DNA from: Candidatus Aerophobota bacterium
GTDB lineage: Bacteria > Aerophobota > Aerophobia > Aerophobales > B3-G15
NCBI GenBank assembly: GCA_021162265.1
Contig: JAGGZA010000001.1
Location: forward strand, 1-35,878
Reading direction: 5' to 3'
Length of the DNA stretch: 35,878 nt
Below the pieces are notes generated by a model that saw only the letters and a list, made by a program, of their open reading frames with translations, did not search any database and was not told the DNA's origin. Shown here piece after piece: positions 1-8,628 of the stretch. The position numbers and the translations under genes are program-made. Positions within the stretch are counted from its first letter, which is position 1. Each line of letters starts with the position of its first letter.

Positions 1-113
1 ACATTCCCCTCTTTTTCTGGATAACTGGAAAAAGCAATTATCCCCTTCAAACCTTTCTTTTCAATTAAAAACTTTGTTTTCTGGATACGCCCAGATAATT
101 CATCTGTACTCAT
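1..113 (-). CDS. M24/creatinase-type peptidase, N-terminal fragment (cut by window edge)
   Basis: An open minus-strand frame starts at the ATG at 113-111 and runs off the left end. It encodes about 37 residues beginning MSTDELSGRIQKTKF, then a stretch ending GLKGIIAFSSYPEKEGN. The pattern of an amphipathic helix followed by 'KKGLKGIIAFSS' resembles the N-terminal creatinase domain of M24 (Xaa-Pro peptidase/creatinase-like) proteins, which begin with a helix and 'GLDALLV'-type strand. An AAGGAG ribosome binding site lies 6 bases upstream of the ATG, which supports a real gene. It follows livM on the same strand after about 118 bases, so it may belong to the same catabolic cluster. The metal-binding catalytic domain lies outside the window, so the family call is an inference from a short stretch. 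Confidence 0.5.
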   Translation of the reverse strand, partial: MSTDELSGRIQKTKFLIEKKGLKGIIAFSSYPEKEGN

Positions 114-231
114 ACCCTTCTCCTTAAAATAGTTTGTATTCTTGCTCTTGGCATTCCATAAATATTACTAAAAATAAAAGAGACTTTTCCATCTTTAATT
201 ATTTTTTCTTACCCGGACACCAAAAAACCAA

Positions 232-1212
232 TTACTTATGTGCCTTGTTTATAGCGTTAATCAAATTGCGCAACGGGATAAACTTCTGCAAGCTTCCCAT
301 AATTCCCTTGGATGCAAATAATATAGTTAACATAAAAGCCACACCAATAACAAGCATATATCTTTCGATTATCTGACCCAGAAGAACTTCCATTGCACTT
401 AAAATTAGTGTTCCTATTATTGCTCCCACTAAACTCTCCACTCCTCCTAAAATTGAAGCAAGCATAACCCATACTGCCTGAGATAAGCCAAGAGCATGGG
501 GATTGATTACCCCTGTGAAGTAAACAAAAAAAATCCCAGAAATTCCCGCAATCACACCGGACAAAACAAAAGCCACATATTTAATTAAAAAAACAGGATA
601 TCCTAACATAACCATACGCGAAGGATTATCGCGAACTCCCCGGAGTGCCAAACCAAATGGAGAGCGCTTAATTAAAGCAAGAAATATCAAACAAGCCAGA
701 AATACACAAAGTAAAGGAAAATAAAAAAATCTCGGATTTGCAAAAGAAATACCTCCTATACGAGGAGAGCTAATGCCACTAATCCCATTATACCCGCCAG
801 TCAAGGAAACCCACTGATCAGCAAGCCCCCAGATAATCTGTCCAAAAGCTAAGGTAATCATCAAAAAGTAAACCCCTTTTACTCTGACTGCAAAAAGACC
901 AAAAAAAGAAGCTAAACCCATCGCTGCTAAAATTCCAATCAGCACTGATAAAGGAAAATGAATACCAAAACGAACAGTTGTAATGGCTACTGCATAAGCA
1001 GATACACCAAAAAAAGCTGCCTGAGACAAAGAAATCATTCCTGCCTGACCTGCCAGAAAGGTAAAACTCATCACCAGTATACTGAAAAACAAAACCCGTA
1101 TAGCTAAAGTCAAATAAAAAGCAGGCATCCACCAAGGAAAAGAGAATAAAGATAGTACAATTCCCGCTTCTAATATTAACTTGTATTTACAATAGAGCCT
1201 ATAAATACTCAC
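232..1212 (-). CDS. livM: Branched-chain-amino-acid-type ABC transporter permease LivM (system 1)
   Basis: This is an inner-membrane permease of a LIV/HAAT-family ABC importer. The 326 residues are almost entirely hydrophobic helices, with the LivM landmarks 'FLAGQAGMISLSQAAFFG' near residue 53, 'VKGVYFLMITLAFGQ' near 111 and 'TGGYNGISGI' near 137. The length matches LivM. The start is a GTG that overlaps the stop of livH as GTGA (4 bases), so translation is coupled. It is the last gene of a K-G-F-H-M set and should pair with the LivH at 1209-2072. The substrate cannot be deduced, because LIV-type systems import branched-chain amino acids, other amino acids, amides, urea and some aromatic acids. 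Confidence 0.93.
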   Translation of the reverse strand: MSIYRLYCKYKLILEAGIVLSLFSFPWWMPAFYLTLAIRVLFFSILVMSFTFLAGQAGMISLSQAAFFGVSAYAVAITTVRFGIHFPLSVLIGILAAMGLASFFGLFAVRVKGVYFLMITLAFGQIIWGLADQWVSLTGGYNGISGISSPRIGGISFANPRFFYFPLLCVFLACLIFLALIKRSPFGLALRGVRDNPSRMVMLGYPVFLIKYVAFVLSGVIAGISGIFFVYFTGVINPHALGLSQAVWVMLASILGGVESLVGAIIGTLILSAMEVLLGQIIERYMLVIGVAFMLTILFASKGIMGSLQKFIPLRNLINAINKAHK

Positions 1213-2072
1213 TTTTCTCTCCCAAATAATCCATGTGGCCAGATAGATAGTACCAATACCATAGGCACAAAAGTAAGAAAAATGGAAAATTGAGGAACAT
1301 ACAGACGCCCGATACTTAAAATTAAACTTATAATCAAAGCACCTATTATCGTGCCACCAAAACTTCCCATCCCTCCCATTATAACTACCACTAAAGTAAG
1401 GGTAAGAATTTTGAAATCCTCACCAGGAGCTAAAGCCAAAAAAGAACCACCAATTACACCAGCAACCCCACCTAAAAAGGCAGACAGAGCAAAAACCATA
1501 ACAGATAATCTATCAACATTTACGCCTGTAGCAGAAGCTATCTCTCGGTTATCTACACTTGCCCGAATAGCCATACCCAGTTTTGTCTTCTTTAATAGAA
1601 ACCATAGTCCCACCCCAATTATTATCCCAATAAGCAAAATAAACAACCGAAAACCAGGATAAATGATACCAAAAAAATAAATCGGCGAGTTCAGGAACGT
1701 GGGTGAGGGTATAGAGATGGGATCTCCACCCCAAACTGCCAGAGAAACATCAGCTAATATAATAGCTAAAGATAAGGTCAGCAAAGCTTGTGCAAGGAAA
1801 TTTCCTCGAACCTGACTGAGAAGAAAGCGCTCTATAACAATACTTACTCCTGCCATAGTTAGTCCTCCAGCAATAAGAGCTATACCCCAATTTCCAGTTA
1901 TTATCAGGACAGAGAGCCCTACATATCCACCTACCAAATAAAATGCTCCATGGGCAAGATTTACCACACGCATCAAATTAAAAGCAAGAGTAAGTCCGCT
2001 GGCCATTACAAACAATACAGCTGCATACGTTAAACTATTCAAAACTAATAAAAGGACTATCTTCTCAGTCAT
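1209..2072 (-). CDS. livH: Branched-chain-amino-acid-type ABC transporter permease LivH (system 1)
   Basis: This is the second membrane subunit of the importer. It has 287 residues in about eight hydrophobic helices, with LivH hallmarks 'ASGLTLAFNLMRVVNLAHGAFYLVGGY' near residues 24-50, 'IRASVDNREIASATGVNVDRL' near 170-190 (the loop that docks on the ATPase) and 'GGMGSFGGTIIGA' in the C-terminal part. The length is normal for LivH. Its stop overlaps the livM start. It lies about 58 bases downstream of livF of the same system. The ribosome binding site is weak (GGGAAA), so expression may rely on readthrough from upstream genes. Confidence 0.94.
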   Translation of the reverse strand: MTEKIVLLLVLNSLTYAAVLFVMASGLTLAFNLMRVVNLAHGAFYLVGGYVGLSVLIITGNWGIALIAGGLTMAGVSIVIERFLLSQVRGNFLAQALLTLSLAIILADVSLAVWGGDPISIPSPTFLNSPIYFFGIIYPGFRLFILLIGIIIGVGLWFLLKKTKLGMAIRASVDNREIASATGVNVDRLSVMVFALSAFLGGVAGVIGGSFLALAPGEDFKILTLTLVVVIMGGMGSFGGTIIGALIISLILSIGRLYVPQFSIFLTFVPMVLVLSIWPHGLFGREK

Positions 2073-2130
2073 AGAAATTTTCCCGCATCAGAATAATTTT
2101 AACTATAACAGAGTAGCCTTGTTAAGAAAG

Positions 2131-2844
2131 TTAAATCCCCAAATATTGATGCTGTAACTCTTCATCAGTAATGAATTCCTCTCCCCGGACCTGACAAACT
2201 ATTCGCCCACTTACCATTATGTAAACCCGTTCAGCCAATCCATTTATAACTTTTATATTTTGCTCCACTACTAATAAAGAAAGCTTTGCCTCCTCAACTA
2301 ATTGTTTGCAGGTTTCCACTATCCGATCTACTACAAGAGGAGCAAGACCCTCTGATGGCTCGTCCATAATTAACAAAGTGGGATTTGTAACAAGAGCCCT
2401 GGCAATAGCAAGCATCTGTTGTTCACCTCCGCTTAACCTCGTACCACTAACCTGCTTCCTATCCCTTAGTTCCGGAAAAAATCTATAAACAGTATCAGGT
2501 GTCCACCTGTTATTATTTTTCGGGTGATACGCAAGACGAAGATGCTCATCCACAGAAAGCGAGGAAAACAATTGTCGTCCTTGAGGAACATAACCTACGC
2601 CAAGATTAACGATCTGGCAGGGTTTTTTGGACAAAATGTCCTGACCTTTAAACCGGATACCTCCCTGACACCAGGGAGGAGTAAGTCCCATAATTGCCCG
2701 CAATAAAGTGGTCTTTCCCATACCATTCCTACCCACTACTACAACTCGCTCACCATGCCTGATCTGTAAAGAAACTCCCTGAATTACATAGCTCTTGCCA
2801 TAATAAGCATGTAAATCGCGAATCTCCAAAATAGTATCAACCAT
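2131..2844 (-). CDS. livF: Branched-chain-amino-acid-type ABC transporter ATPase LivF (system 1)
   Basis: This is the cytoplasmic ATPase of the importer, 237 residues, typical for LivF. Visible motifs are Walker A 'GRNGMGKTT' (Arg and Met replace the usual Pro-x-Gly-Ala pattern, as is common in LivF), 'GVGYVPQGRQLFSSLSV' after the Q-loop, signature 'LSGGEQQMLAIARAL', Walker B 'LLIMDEPSEGL' and H-loop-region 'LLVVEQN', where Gln stands where His is found in most ABC ATPases; this is normal for LivF. The gene overlaps the end of livG by 8 bases, with its ribosome binding site (GAGG) inside livG. It would form a heterodimer with LivG. Confidence 0.95.
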   Translation of the reverse strand: MVDTILEIRDLHAYYGKSYVIQGVSLQIRHGERVVVVGRNGMGKTTLLRAIMGLTPPWCQGGIRFKGQDILSKKPCQIVNLGVGYVPQGRQLFSSLSVDEHLRLAYHPKNNNRWTPDTVYRFFPELRDRKQVSGTRLSGGEQQMLAIARALVTNPTLLIMDEPSEGLAPLVVDRIVETCKQLVEEAKLSLLVVEQNIKVINGLAERVYIMVSGRIVCQVRGEEFITDEELQHQYLGI

Positions 2845-3619
2845 TTACCTCAGGACTCCCCAGGTATACTTCTTTCACTCTTTTATTCATACGAATTTTC
2901 TCTGGATCTGCCTCAGCAATAATGCTTCCTTTATACATCACAGATACACTATCGGCAATATGTAAAGCTACATCAATGTTATGTTCAATAAATAAAATAG
3001 TTACTTTTTTATCTATTTTCTCCAATAATTGAGTCATCCATTTGCGCTCACCTGCAGAAAGACCAGCCGTTGGCTCGTCAAGAAGTAAAATTTTGGGATC
3101 GACAGCCAGTGCTAAACCAAGCTCAAGCTGTCGCTGTTTTCCATAGGAAAGCTCTCCTGCCAGAGTAGTTAACGCATCTTCCAGATTCACCGACTGAGCC
3201 ACCTGTCTTACCCTCTCTCTAAATACACTGTCCGCAGTTTGAGAACGAAACAAATTGGATAACAATCCTGTTGAAATTTCCTGTCTTCTACGGACAGCAA
3301 GAAAAAGATTCTCTTCTACTGTCAAATTAGGAAATATCTGCGTTATTTGATAGGTACGACCCAAGCCAAGCATCACCCTTTGTCGAGCAGACCAATAGGT
3401 AACATCCCTGCCAAAAAGCCAAATTTTACCCTCGTCCAATGGAAGTTCTCCGGTAATTAAGTTAAATAAGGTAGTCTTTCCTGCTCCGTTAGGTCCTATT
3501 AAAGCTCTACGCTCGCCAACTTTTATTACTAAGTCTACACCTCGAACTGCACTCACTCCCCCAAACCACTTAGATACTCCCTGCAAGGTAAGCGCTGATT
3601 TTTTATGGTTTTTCACCAT
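2837..3619 (-). CDS. livG: Branched-chain-amino-acid-type ABC transporter ATPase LivG (system 1)
   Basis: This is the partner ATPase of LivF. Its 260 residues carry Walker A 'GPNGAGKTT', 'GLGRTYQITQIFPNLTVEENL', signature 'LSYGKQRQLELGLAL', Walker B 'ILLLDEPTAGL' and H-loop 'ILFIEHNIDVAL'. The 'RTYQITQIFPNLTV' block and the 'GxSYG' signature identify LivG rather than LivF. The gene starts only 9 bases after the stop of the binding-protein gene, which makes the five-gene transport unit contiguous. All catalytic residues are present, so it should be active. Confidence 0.95.
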   Translation of the reverse strand: MVKNHKKSALTLQGVSKWFGGVSAVRGVDLVIKVGERRALIGPNGAGKTTLFNLITGELPLDEGKIWLFGRDVTYWSARQRVMLGLGRTYQITQIFPNLTVEENLFLAVRRRQEISTGLLSNLFRSQTADSVFRERVRQVAQSVNLEDALTTLAGELSYGKQRQLELGLALAVDPKILLLDEPTAGLSAGERKWMTQLLEKIDKKVTILFIEHNIDVALHIADSVSVMYKGSIIAEADPEKIRMNKRVKEVYLGSPEVNG

Positions 3620-3628
3620 TAACCCTTT

Positions 3629-4960
3629 TTATTCAGCCCATCCTTTTTGCATTACTCTATTTACATATTCTGCACCGAAGTACTTTTCTATTTCCTCAAA
3701 ATATTCCTTTCGCTCTCCTGGTGGATAATACCTGGCATTAGGTGGTTGAGCCATATATTCCTTTTCCATTCCCTTATATGGACCAAACTGAGACACATTT
3801 TTATAAGTCTTAACAGGTACATTCATAAGCTTACCATTTACCTTGCGGACTTCCCTGATATATACATTTTCCACCGCATTACCAAATTTATCAAAATAAA
3901 TGGGTCCCCGTGGAGCCACGATTTTAACTGCACGTAAAGCATTAACTAAAGCCCTGGTATCTTCCACCTTCCCATTAATAGCCTCCAATGCCTTAAGAAG
4001 TACTTTTACAGCCACATATCCTTGTTCTGCATAGGGAGGAGGTAATTCTCCCCACCTTTTCTCAAAATTTTGCCTGAACTTAAGCATTTCAGGAGTGCTC
4101 ATACCAACTGCATAGTGCATAGATGTAATTGTACCAATGGCTCTATCACCTAAAGCGGGAAGAATACCCTGTTCTGTTGCATTTGAGAAACCAAGAAGCT
4201 TGGGATAAAAATTCTCCATTCCAAAATTATGCCATTGTTTGAAAAAACCAATAGCATCAGTAGCAGAAGCATTGTTTATTACAGCATCATACTTGTCAGA
4301 TAGCCTCATAAGTTTTGTCATAATAGCACTGAAATCCTCGGTCCCAACTGGATACCAGATGCGCTTTACTTCTTGCCCTCCATTCTCAAGAAAACCACGG
4401 ATAAAACCTGCTGCCTGACCCCAAGGAAAAGCATAATCTTCACCCACTATAATGACCCTCTTGTATCCCAGCTCATCATGAACATATTTGCCAAAATGGA
4501 AAGTAACCTGTGGACCTGTCCAGCCTGGCCTCAAAACATTTTTAACTGCTTTGCGCATAGTAATATCTTCCGATGCAGAATAACCAATGAGCATAGGTAT
4601 CCCTGTCCGTGCTGCCCAATCCACAGCAGCCAAACCTTCAGCACCGGTACCCGGACCAATAATCACATCCACCTTATCACGGTCTTTAAGAGCTTCCAAT
4701 TTGGTAATCATCAATTCTACTTGCCCCTTGGTATCCTCCACATAGATTTTAATAGGTCGATCCATAAACCTATAATTAACTTCCTCCAAAGCCAGAATAA
4801 CACCCTTTTTTAAATTCTTACCTAAAATTGCTGCCCAACCAGTCATAGGAGAAATAACGCCTATTCTAATTGGCTCTATTTGAGACGCACACGCAGGAGT
4901 TAAGAAAATCAGCCCTAATAATCCCACAAATGCCATCATCCACAAGACTCTTTTAAACAT
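3629..4960 (-). CDS. LIV-type periplasmic substrate-binding protein (system 1)
   Basis: This 443-residue solute-binding protein of the Peripla_BP_6 (type I fold) group delivers substrate to the LivHM permease. The N-terminus has two positive residues, a hydrophobic helix to about residue 22 and a possible signal peptidase site at 'ACA-S'; a lipobox is not convincing. The mature protein opens 'IEPIRIGVISPMTGWAAILGKNLKKG', the classic family start, with 'VIIGPGTGAEGLAAVDWAARTGIPML' near 100. It is longer than LivK (about 370 residues), with an extended C-terminal region rich in Tyr and charged residues. A strong GGGAGGTG ribosome binding site precedes the ATG, as expected for the most abundant subunit. 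The ligand is unknown. Confidence 0.92.
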   Translation of the reverse strand: MFKRVLWMMAFVGLLGLIFLTPACASQIEPIRIGVISPMTGWAAILGKNLKKGVILALEEVNYRFMDRPIKIYVEDTKGQVELMITKLEALKDRDKVDVIIGPGTGAEGLAAVDWAARTGIPMLIGYSASEDITMRKAVKNVLRPGWTGPQVTFHFGKYVHDELGYKRVIIVGEDYAFPWGQAAGFIRGFLENGGQEVKRIWYPVGTEDFSAIMTKLMRLSDKYDAVINNASATDAIGFFKQWHNFGMENFYPKLLGFSNATEQGILPALGDRAIGTITSMHYAVGMSTPEMLKFRQNFEKRWGELPPPYAEQGYVAVKVLLKALEAINGKVEDTRALVNALRAVKIVAPRGPIYFDKFGNAVENVYIREVRKVNGKLMNVPVKTYKNVSQFGPYKGMEKEYMAQPPNARYYPPGERKEYFEEIEKYFGAEYVNRVMQKGWAE

Positions 4961-5041
4961 ATTAACACCTCCCTGCTAAAGTATTATTACTCTTTGAAAA
5001 AATAGTATTAGATGAAACTTTGAATTTTTATAAGCTTTATC

Positions 5042-5764
5042 CTACATACTAAGATAAGCCTCTTTAACATGTTTATTATTCAAAAGTTCTTCCCCTTTAC
5101 CTTGCAAGACAATCCTCCCTTCCTCTAATACATACCCATAATCGGATATTTCCAGGGACCGGTAGACATTTTGCTCAACAAGCAAGATAGTAACTCCTTC
5201 TTCTCTTATTCGGGTAATAGTCTCAAATAAAATATCCAAAATCTTAGGGGCTAAACCTAAGGAAGGCTCATCTAACATCAATAGCTTGGGCAAGGTCATT
5301 AATGAACGAGCAATTGCCAGCATTTGCTGCTCACCACCACTCAGAGTCCCGGCTGCCTGCCGCCCTCTCTCTCTTAAAATAGGAAAGAGGTTGAGTACTT
5401 TTTCCATTGTCTCATTTTTCTTCTCTCTGGCTCGAGGTATATAAGCCCCCAGCTCTAAGTTTTCCTGTACGCTCATTCCTGGAAAAAGATGTCTTCCCTC
5501 AGGAACTTGAACTAATCCCATATCTACAATTTCATAAGGAGAAAGATGAGTAATGTCTCTCCCCATAAATTGAATATTTCCTCTCTGAGGTCGGATAATT
5601 CCGGAAACTGTATTTAAAGTTGTACTCTTGCCAGACCCATTTGCTCCCAGAAGAGCTATAATTTGACCTTCCTGGACTTTTAAGCTTACACCATTTAATA
5701 CTTTTATCTTCCCATAACTTACCTCTAAATCATTTAGAGAAAGCAAAGCAGAATTTTTTTCCAT
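5042..5764 (-). CDS. livF: Branched-chain-amino-acid-type ABC transporter ATPase LivF (system 2)
   Basis: This 240-residue ATPase belongs to the second importer. It shows Walker A 'GANGSGKSTT', 'GLVQVPEGRHLFPGMSVQENLELGAYIPR', signature 'LSGGEQQMLAIARSL', Walker B 'LLMLDEPSLGL' and 'ILLVEQN'. 'VPEGRHLFPGMSV' is the LivF-specific block. It lies 41 bases downstream of the LivM-LivG fusion gene and should pair with that protein's ATPase half. Its stop is followed by about 80 untranslated bases before the binding-protein gene of system 1. Confidence 0.95.
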   Translation of the reverse strand: MEKNSALLSLNDLEVSYGKIKVLNGVSLKVQEGQIIALLGANGSGKSTTLNTVSGIIRPQRGNIQFMGRDITHLSPYEIVDMGLVQVPEGRHLFPGMSVQENLELGAYIPRAREKKNETMEKVLNLFPILRERGRQAAGTLSGGEQQMLAIARSLMTLPKLLMLDEPSLGLAPKILDILFETITRIREEGVTILLVEQNVYRSLEISDYGYVLEEGRIVLQGKGEELLNNKHVKEAYLSM

Positions 5765-5805
5765 TCTTTACATCCTTATTTCATCAAAATTTCATCAAAG
5801 CTTTT

Positions 5806-7617
5806 TTAAGTAAATTTCCTCTGGCCTAAATACGCCTCTATCACTGCTTCATGTTCACAAACTTCCTTAGGTGTTCCCTCCACTAACTTCTTACCATGGT
5901 CTATCACCAGTATTCTATCTGATACACTCATAATTGCCTTCATCTTATGCTCAATAAGAAACAATGTAATACCAGAGGAAGCTATTTCCCTGAGAAAAGA
6001 AAGAAGAGCGTCTGTCTCTGTTGGATTTAGCCCGGCCATTATCTCATCAAGCAACAGTAACTGGGGATCACCTGCTAATGCTTTTCCTATCTCTAATTTT
6101 TTCTGTTCAAAGATGTCTAAACCGGAGGCTAATTTATCCCTTTTGTTGTACAAACCGAGTAAATCTATTATCTGCAACGCTTTGTGCATAGCCTGTCTGG
6201 ATGATTTATAATGCAGAAATGCTCCTATCATAATGTTCTCCAGAGCAGTGAGTCCTTTGAGTGGTCTAACATGCTGAAATGTTCTTCCGATACCCATTTT
6301 GCATATTTTATAAGGAGGAAGCCCTGTTATAAGATGCTCATTGAAAATAATCTCCCCTTTATCGGGCTTATAGAATCCATTAATTGAATTAAACAGGGTA
6401 GTCTTGCCAGCTCCATTGGGACCAATTAAACCAAAAACCTCACCTTTTTTTATCTCAAAACTCACATCCTTTAAAGCAACTATTCCCCCAAAAGTTTTAG
6501 TTAAGTTATTAACTTTCATCACCACCAAATTCTGTTCAGAGTTTGACAGGGTAACAGGTGAAATCTGCTCGGGAGTGCTTACATTTATCTTCTCTTCTCT
6601 TTGTCTAACCGAGATTCTCTCAGGCGAGGTCTTCTCAGGTTTACTCGTGCTGGTTTTCTGAATGCGTCGTCTCCTCAAACCCATAATTCCCTCTGGTGCC
6701 CTTAGAATTATGATGATCAAAATAACCCCATAAATAATGTAATTCAATCCAACTATTTTCCCTCCAAGTAAGCCTCTAAGGTATTCAGATATAGGTACTA
6801 CTATAAATGTACCTACCAGAGGACCAAGCACAGTACCTATACCTCCGATTATTGGAAAAAGTACCATATCTATAGACCGATCGAGCGAAAAAGCAAAAGT
6901 CGGAGTAACATGTCCTGAATAAATAACAAAGATTGCCCCTCCTATAGCTGTAAAAAATGCGCTAATACTTAAAGCAGCTGTTTTATAGTATTGAACATTT
7001 ACTCCAAGAGCATTCGCTGCATATTCGTCTTCACGTATAGCTTGAAAGTAAAAACCTGTTCTCGAACTTTTAATCTTATAAGAAACAACAAGCATTATTA
7101 TTAGAAAAGCCAGGGCAAGATAGACATAATACACAACTGACTTAAAGGCCATATTTCTGATTCCAGGCACAAAAGGAACAGCTATCCCTGCTGCACCTCC
7201 TGTCAGTTTCTGCCAGTAAGTAGCAATACAGCTAAACACTAAAAGAGCTGCTATAGTTGATAAAGCAAAAAAGTGTGAATGCAGCCTCAGCAGTACCCTC
7301 CCCACTGTTAAACTAAAAACAAAAGCTAATAGAGCCCCAAACAGCATACCTACCCAGGGTGAAATACCAAAGCGAACGTACATTAAAACTGTAGTATAAG
7401 CTCCAAGGCCAAAAAATAGAGAATGCCCTACAGAGAACTGACCTGTATATCCTCCTAAGATATTCCAGGCACTTGCCAATGCTGCCGAAATAAAAATCAC
7501 AAATAAGATACTCTCAATATATGGAAAGCCAAAGAAGAACAAAGGAGAGAGACATATTAACACAAACACAAACCCAATAAATATTTTTTTCTTATCTACA
7601 TTGTTATTGTTAGCCAT
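5806..7617 (-). CDS. LivM-LivG fusion: permease plus ATPase in one chain (system 2)
   Basis: This 603-residue protein joins two importer subunits that are usually separate. Residues 1-314 are a LivM permease ('LGGYTGQFSVGHSLFFGLGAYT' about 54-75, 'LTGGAAGIAVPF' about 138-149). Residues 315-365 are a charged, Ser/Pro/Glu-rich linker. Residues 366-603 are a LivG ATPase with Walker A GPNGAGKT at 399-406, 'GIGRTFQHVRPLKGLTALEN' about 442-461, Walker B LLLLDE at 520-525 and H-loop His557. The signature motif is degenerate: 'LDIFEQKKLEIG' at 500-511 replaces LSxGxQ. Such fusions are known in the LIV family. There is one continuous frame with no internal stop, so the fusion is not an artefact of a missed stop. 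Its partners are LivH just upstream and LivF just downstream. Confidence 0.95.
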   Translation of the reverse strand: MANNNNVDKKKIFIGFVFVLICLSPLFFFGFPYIESILFVIFISAALASAWNILGGYTGQFSVGHSLFFGLGAYTTVLMYVRFGISPWVGMLFGALLAFVFSLTVGRVLLRLHSHFFALSTIAALLVFSCIATYWQKLTGGAAGIAVPFVPGIRNMAFKSVVYYVYLALAFLIIMLVVSYKIKSSRTGFYFQAIREDEYAANALGVNVQYYKTAALSISAFFTAIGGAIFVIYSGHVTPTFAFSLDRSIDMVLFPIIGGIGTVLGPLVGTFIVVPISEYLRGLLGGKIVGLNYIIYGVILIIIILRAPEGIMGLRRRRIQKTSTSKPEKTSPERISVRQREEKINVSTPEQISPVTLSNSEQNLVVMKVNNLTKTFGGIVALKDVSFEIKKGEVFGLIGPNGAGKTTLFNSINGFYKPDKGEIIFNEHLITGLPPYKICKMGIGRTFQHVRPLKGLTALENIMIGAFLHYKSSRQAMHKALQIIDLLGLYNKRDKLASGLDIFEQKKLEIGKALAGDPQLLLLDEIMAGLNPTETDALLSFLREIASSGITLFLIEHKMKAIMSVSDRILVIDHGKKLVEGTPKEVCEHEAVIEAYLGQRKFT

Positions 7618-7638
7618 AGCAATCTCCTCATCTCAACT

Positions 7639-8505
7639 TCACTTAGATTTGAGTAATCCTGATGGTCTCCACAAAAGAATAAGTATGAAAATTCCAAACA
7701 TAACAGCCTCTTTAAGATGAGGTGTAATTAAAAAGGAGGTAAATACTTCTATAAACGCTAAAATAAAGGCACCAAGTAAAGTACCAAGCAGACTTTTATA
7801 CCCTCCAAGCACAACAATGATAAACGCAAGCATCACAAAGGTAGTTCCTATAGAGGGTATAGCAGTGTACACTGGACTCATTATCACCCCTGCTGCAGCA
7901 ACACAAGCTATACCAATGCCAAAAGTTAAAAGATATATTCTGCTTACATTTATTCCCAAAAGTTTCGCGCCAATCCTTCCCTGAGCAACTGCTCTTATAG
8001 CCTTTCCGGTATAAGTTTTATAAAGAAAAAGGAAAAGAATCATTATTATGAATATAGAAATTACAAACATTAGAAATTCACCATAAGTCAAATATACTCC
8101 TGATAAATTTAAAATCCCGCTTGCAAAATTTGATTTAACTACACGAGGTCCTGGTCCCCATGCAAGCAAGGCACCACGGCTAAGAATAAGAGATAAACCT
8201 AAGGTAACACATATCTGAATTGTAAAGGGCTTATCTACTATAGGTTGTATTAGAAGATATTCTATTCCTGCCCCAATAAGAAAGAAAACAGGTACCAGGA
8301 TAAAAAAACTCAAATAAGGACTAAGCCCAAAAAATTTCATTAACCAGAAAGAGCCATACATGGAAAGCATTAAAAATTCTCCATGTGCAAAATTAACTAT
8401 TTCCAGAACCCCAAATATTAATGTTAACCCTATAGCTATTAAGGCATATAAACTTCCAGTATATATACCCATCATCGCTATTTGAAGAAATACACCGCCA
8501 CTCAT
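7639..8505 (-). CDS. livH: Branched-chain-amino-acid-type ABC transporter permease LivH (system 2)
   Basis: This 288-residue multi-helix permease has the LivH features 'YALIAIGLTLIFGVLEIVNFAHGEFLMLSMYG' near residues 20-50, 'IRAVAQGRIGAKLLGINVSRI' near 170-190 and 'VVLGGYKSLLGTLLGAFILAF' in the last third. It lies 21 bases upstream of the LivM-LivG fusion. It is separated from its binding-protein gene by a 123-base gap holding a strong stem-loop, which may lower permease expression relative to the binding protein. It begins with ATG after a GGGGTGA ribosome binding site. Confidence 0.94.
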   Translation of the reverse strand: MSGGVFLQIAMMGIYTGSLYALIAIGLTLIFGVLEIVNFAHGEFLMLSMYGSFWLMKFFGLSPYLSFFILVPVFFLIGAGIEYLLIQPIVDKPFTIQICVTLGLSLILSRGALLAWGPGPRVVKSNFASGILNLSGVYLTYGEFLMFVISIFIIMILFLFLYKTYTGKAIRAVAQGRIGAKLLGINVSRIYLLTFGIGIACVAAAGVIMSPVYTAIPSIGTTFVMLAFIIVVLGGYKSLLGTLLGAFILAFIEVFTSFLITPHLKEAVMFGIFILILLWRPSGLLKSK

Positions 8506-8559
8506 CTCTTCACCCCATTTTATCCTTTAATTAAGAATACTCGCTTGTTTAGAACTTAA

Positions 8560-8605
8560 AATGGAGGGAGAGAGAAAATAACTATATAACTCATCTCCCT
8601 CCATT
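8560..8605 (-). terminator. Stem-loop between binding-protein and permease genes (attenuator candidate)
   Basis: A perfect 12-bp inverted repeat (arms AATGGAGGGAGA at 8560-8571 and its complement at 8594-8605) surrounds a 22-base loop. On the minus-strand transcript it lies 23 bases past the stop of the binding-protein gene and is followed by TTTTAAG. In binding-protein transport operons such hairpins often act as partial terminators or 3'-end stabilisers that keep the binding protein in excess over the membrane subunits. The role here is inferred from position and form. Confidence 0.6.
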
Positions 8606-8628
8606 CATAATTCACTACCCTTTCAACA

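Noticed and set aside
4373..4813. Plus-strand open frame of 146 codons
   Set aside because: It is antisense to the system 1 binding-protein gene; the composition (rich in Cys, His, Asn, Thr) is unlike real proteins of this genome.
5779..5799. Direct repeat TTTCATCAAA twice, 1 base apart
   Set aside because: It is short, AT-rich and between two transporter genes; it is not repeated elsewhere that I noticed and is likely chance or slippage.
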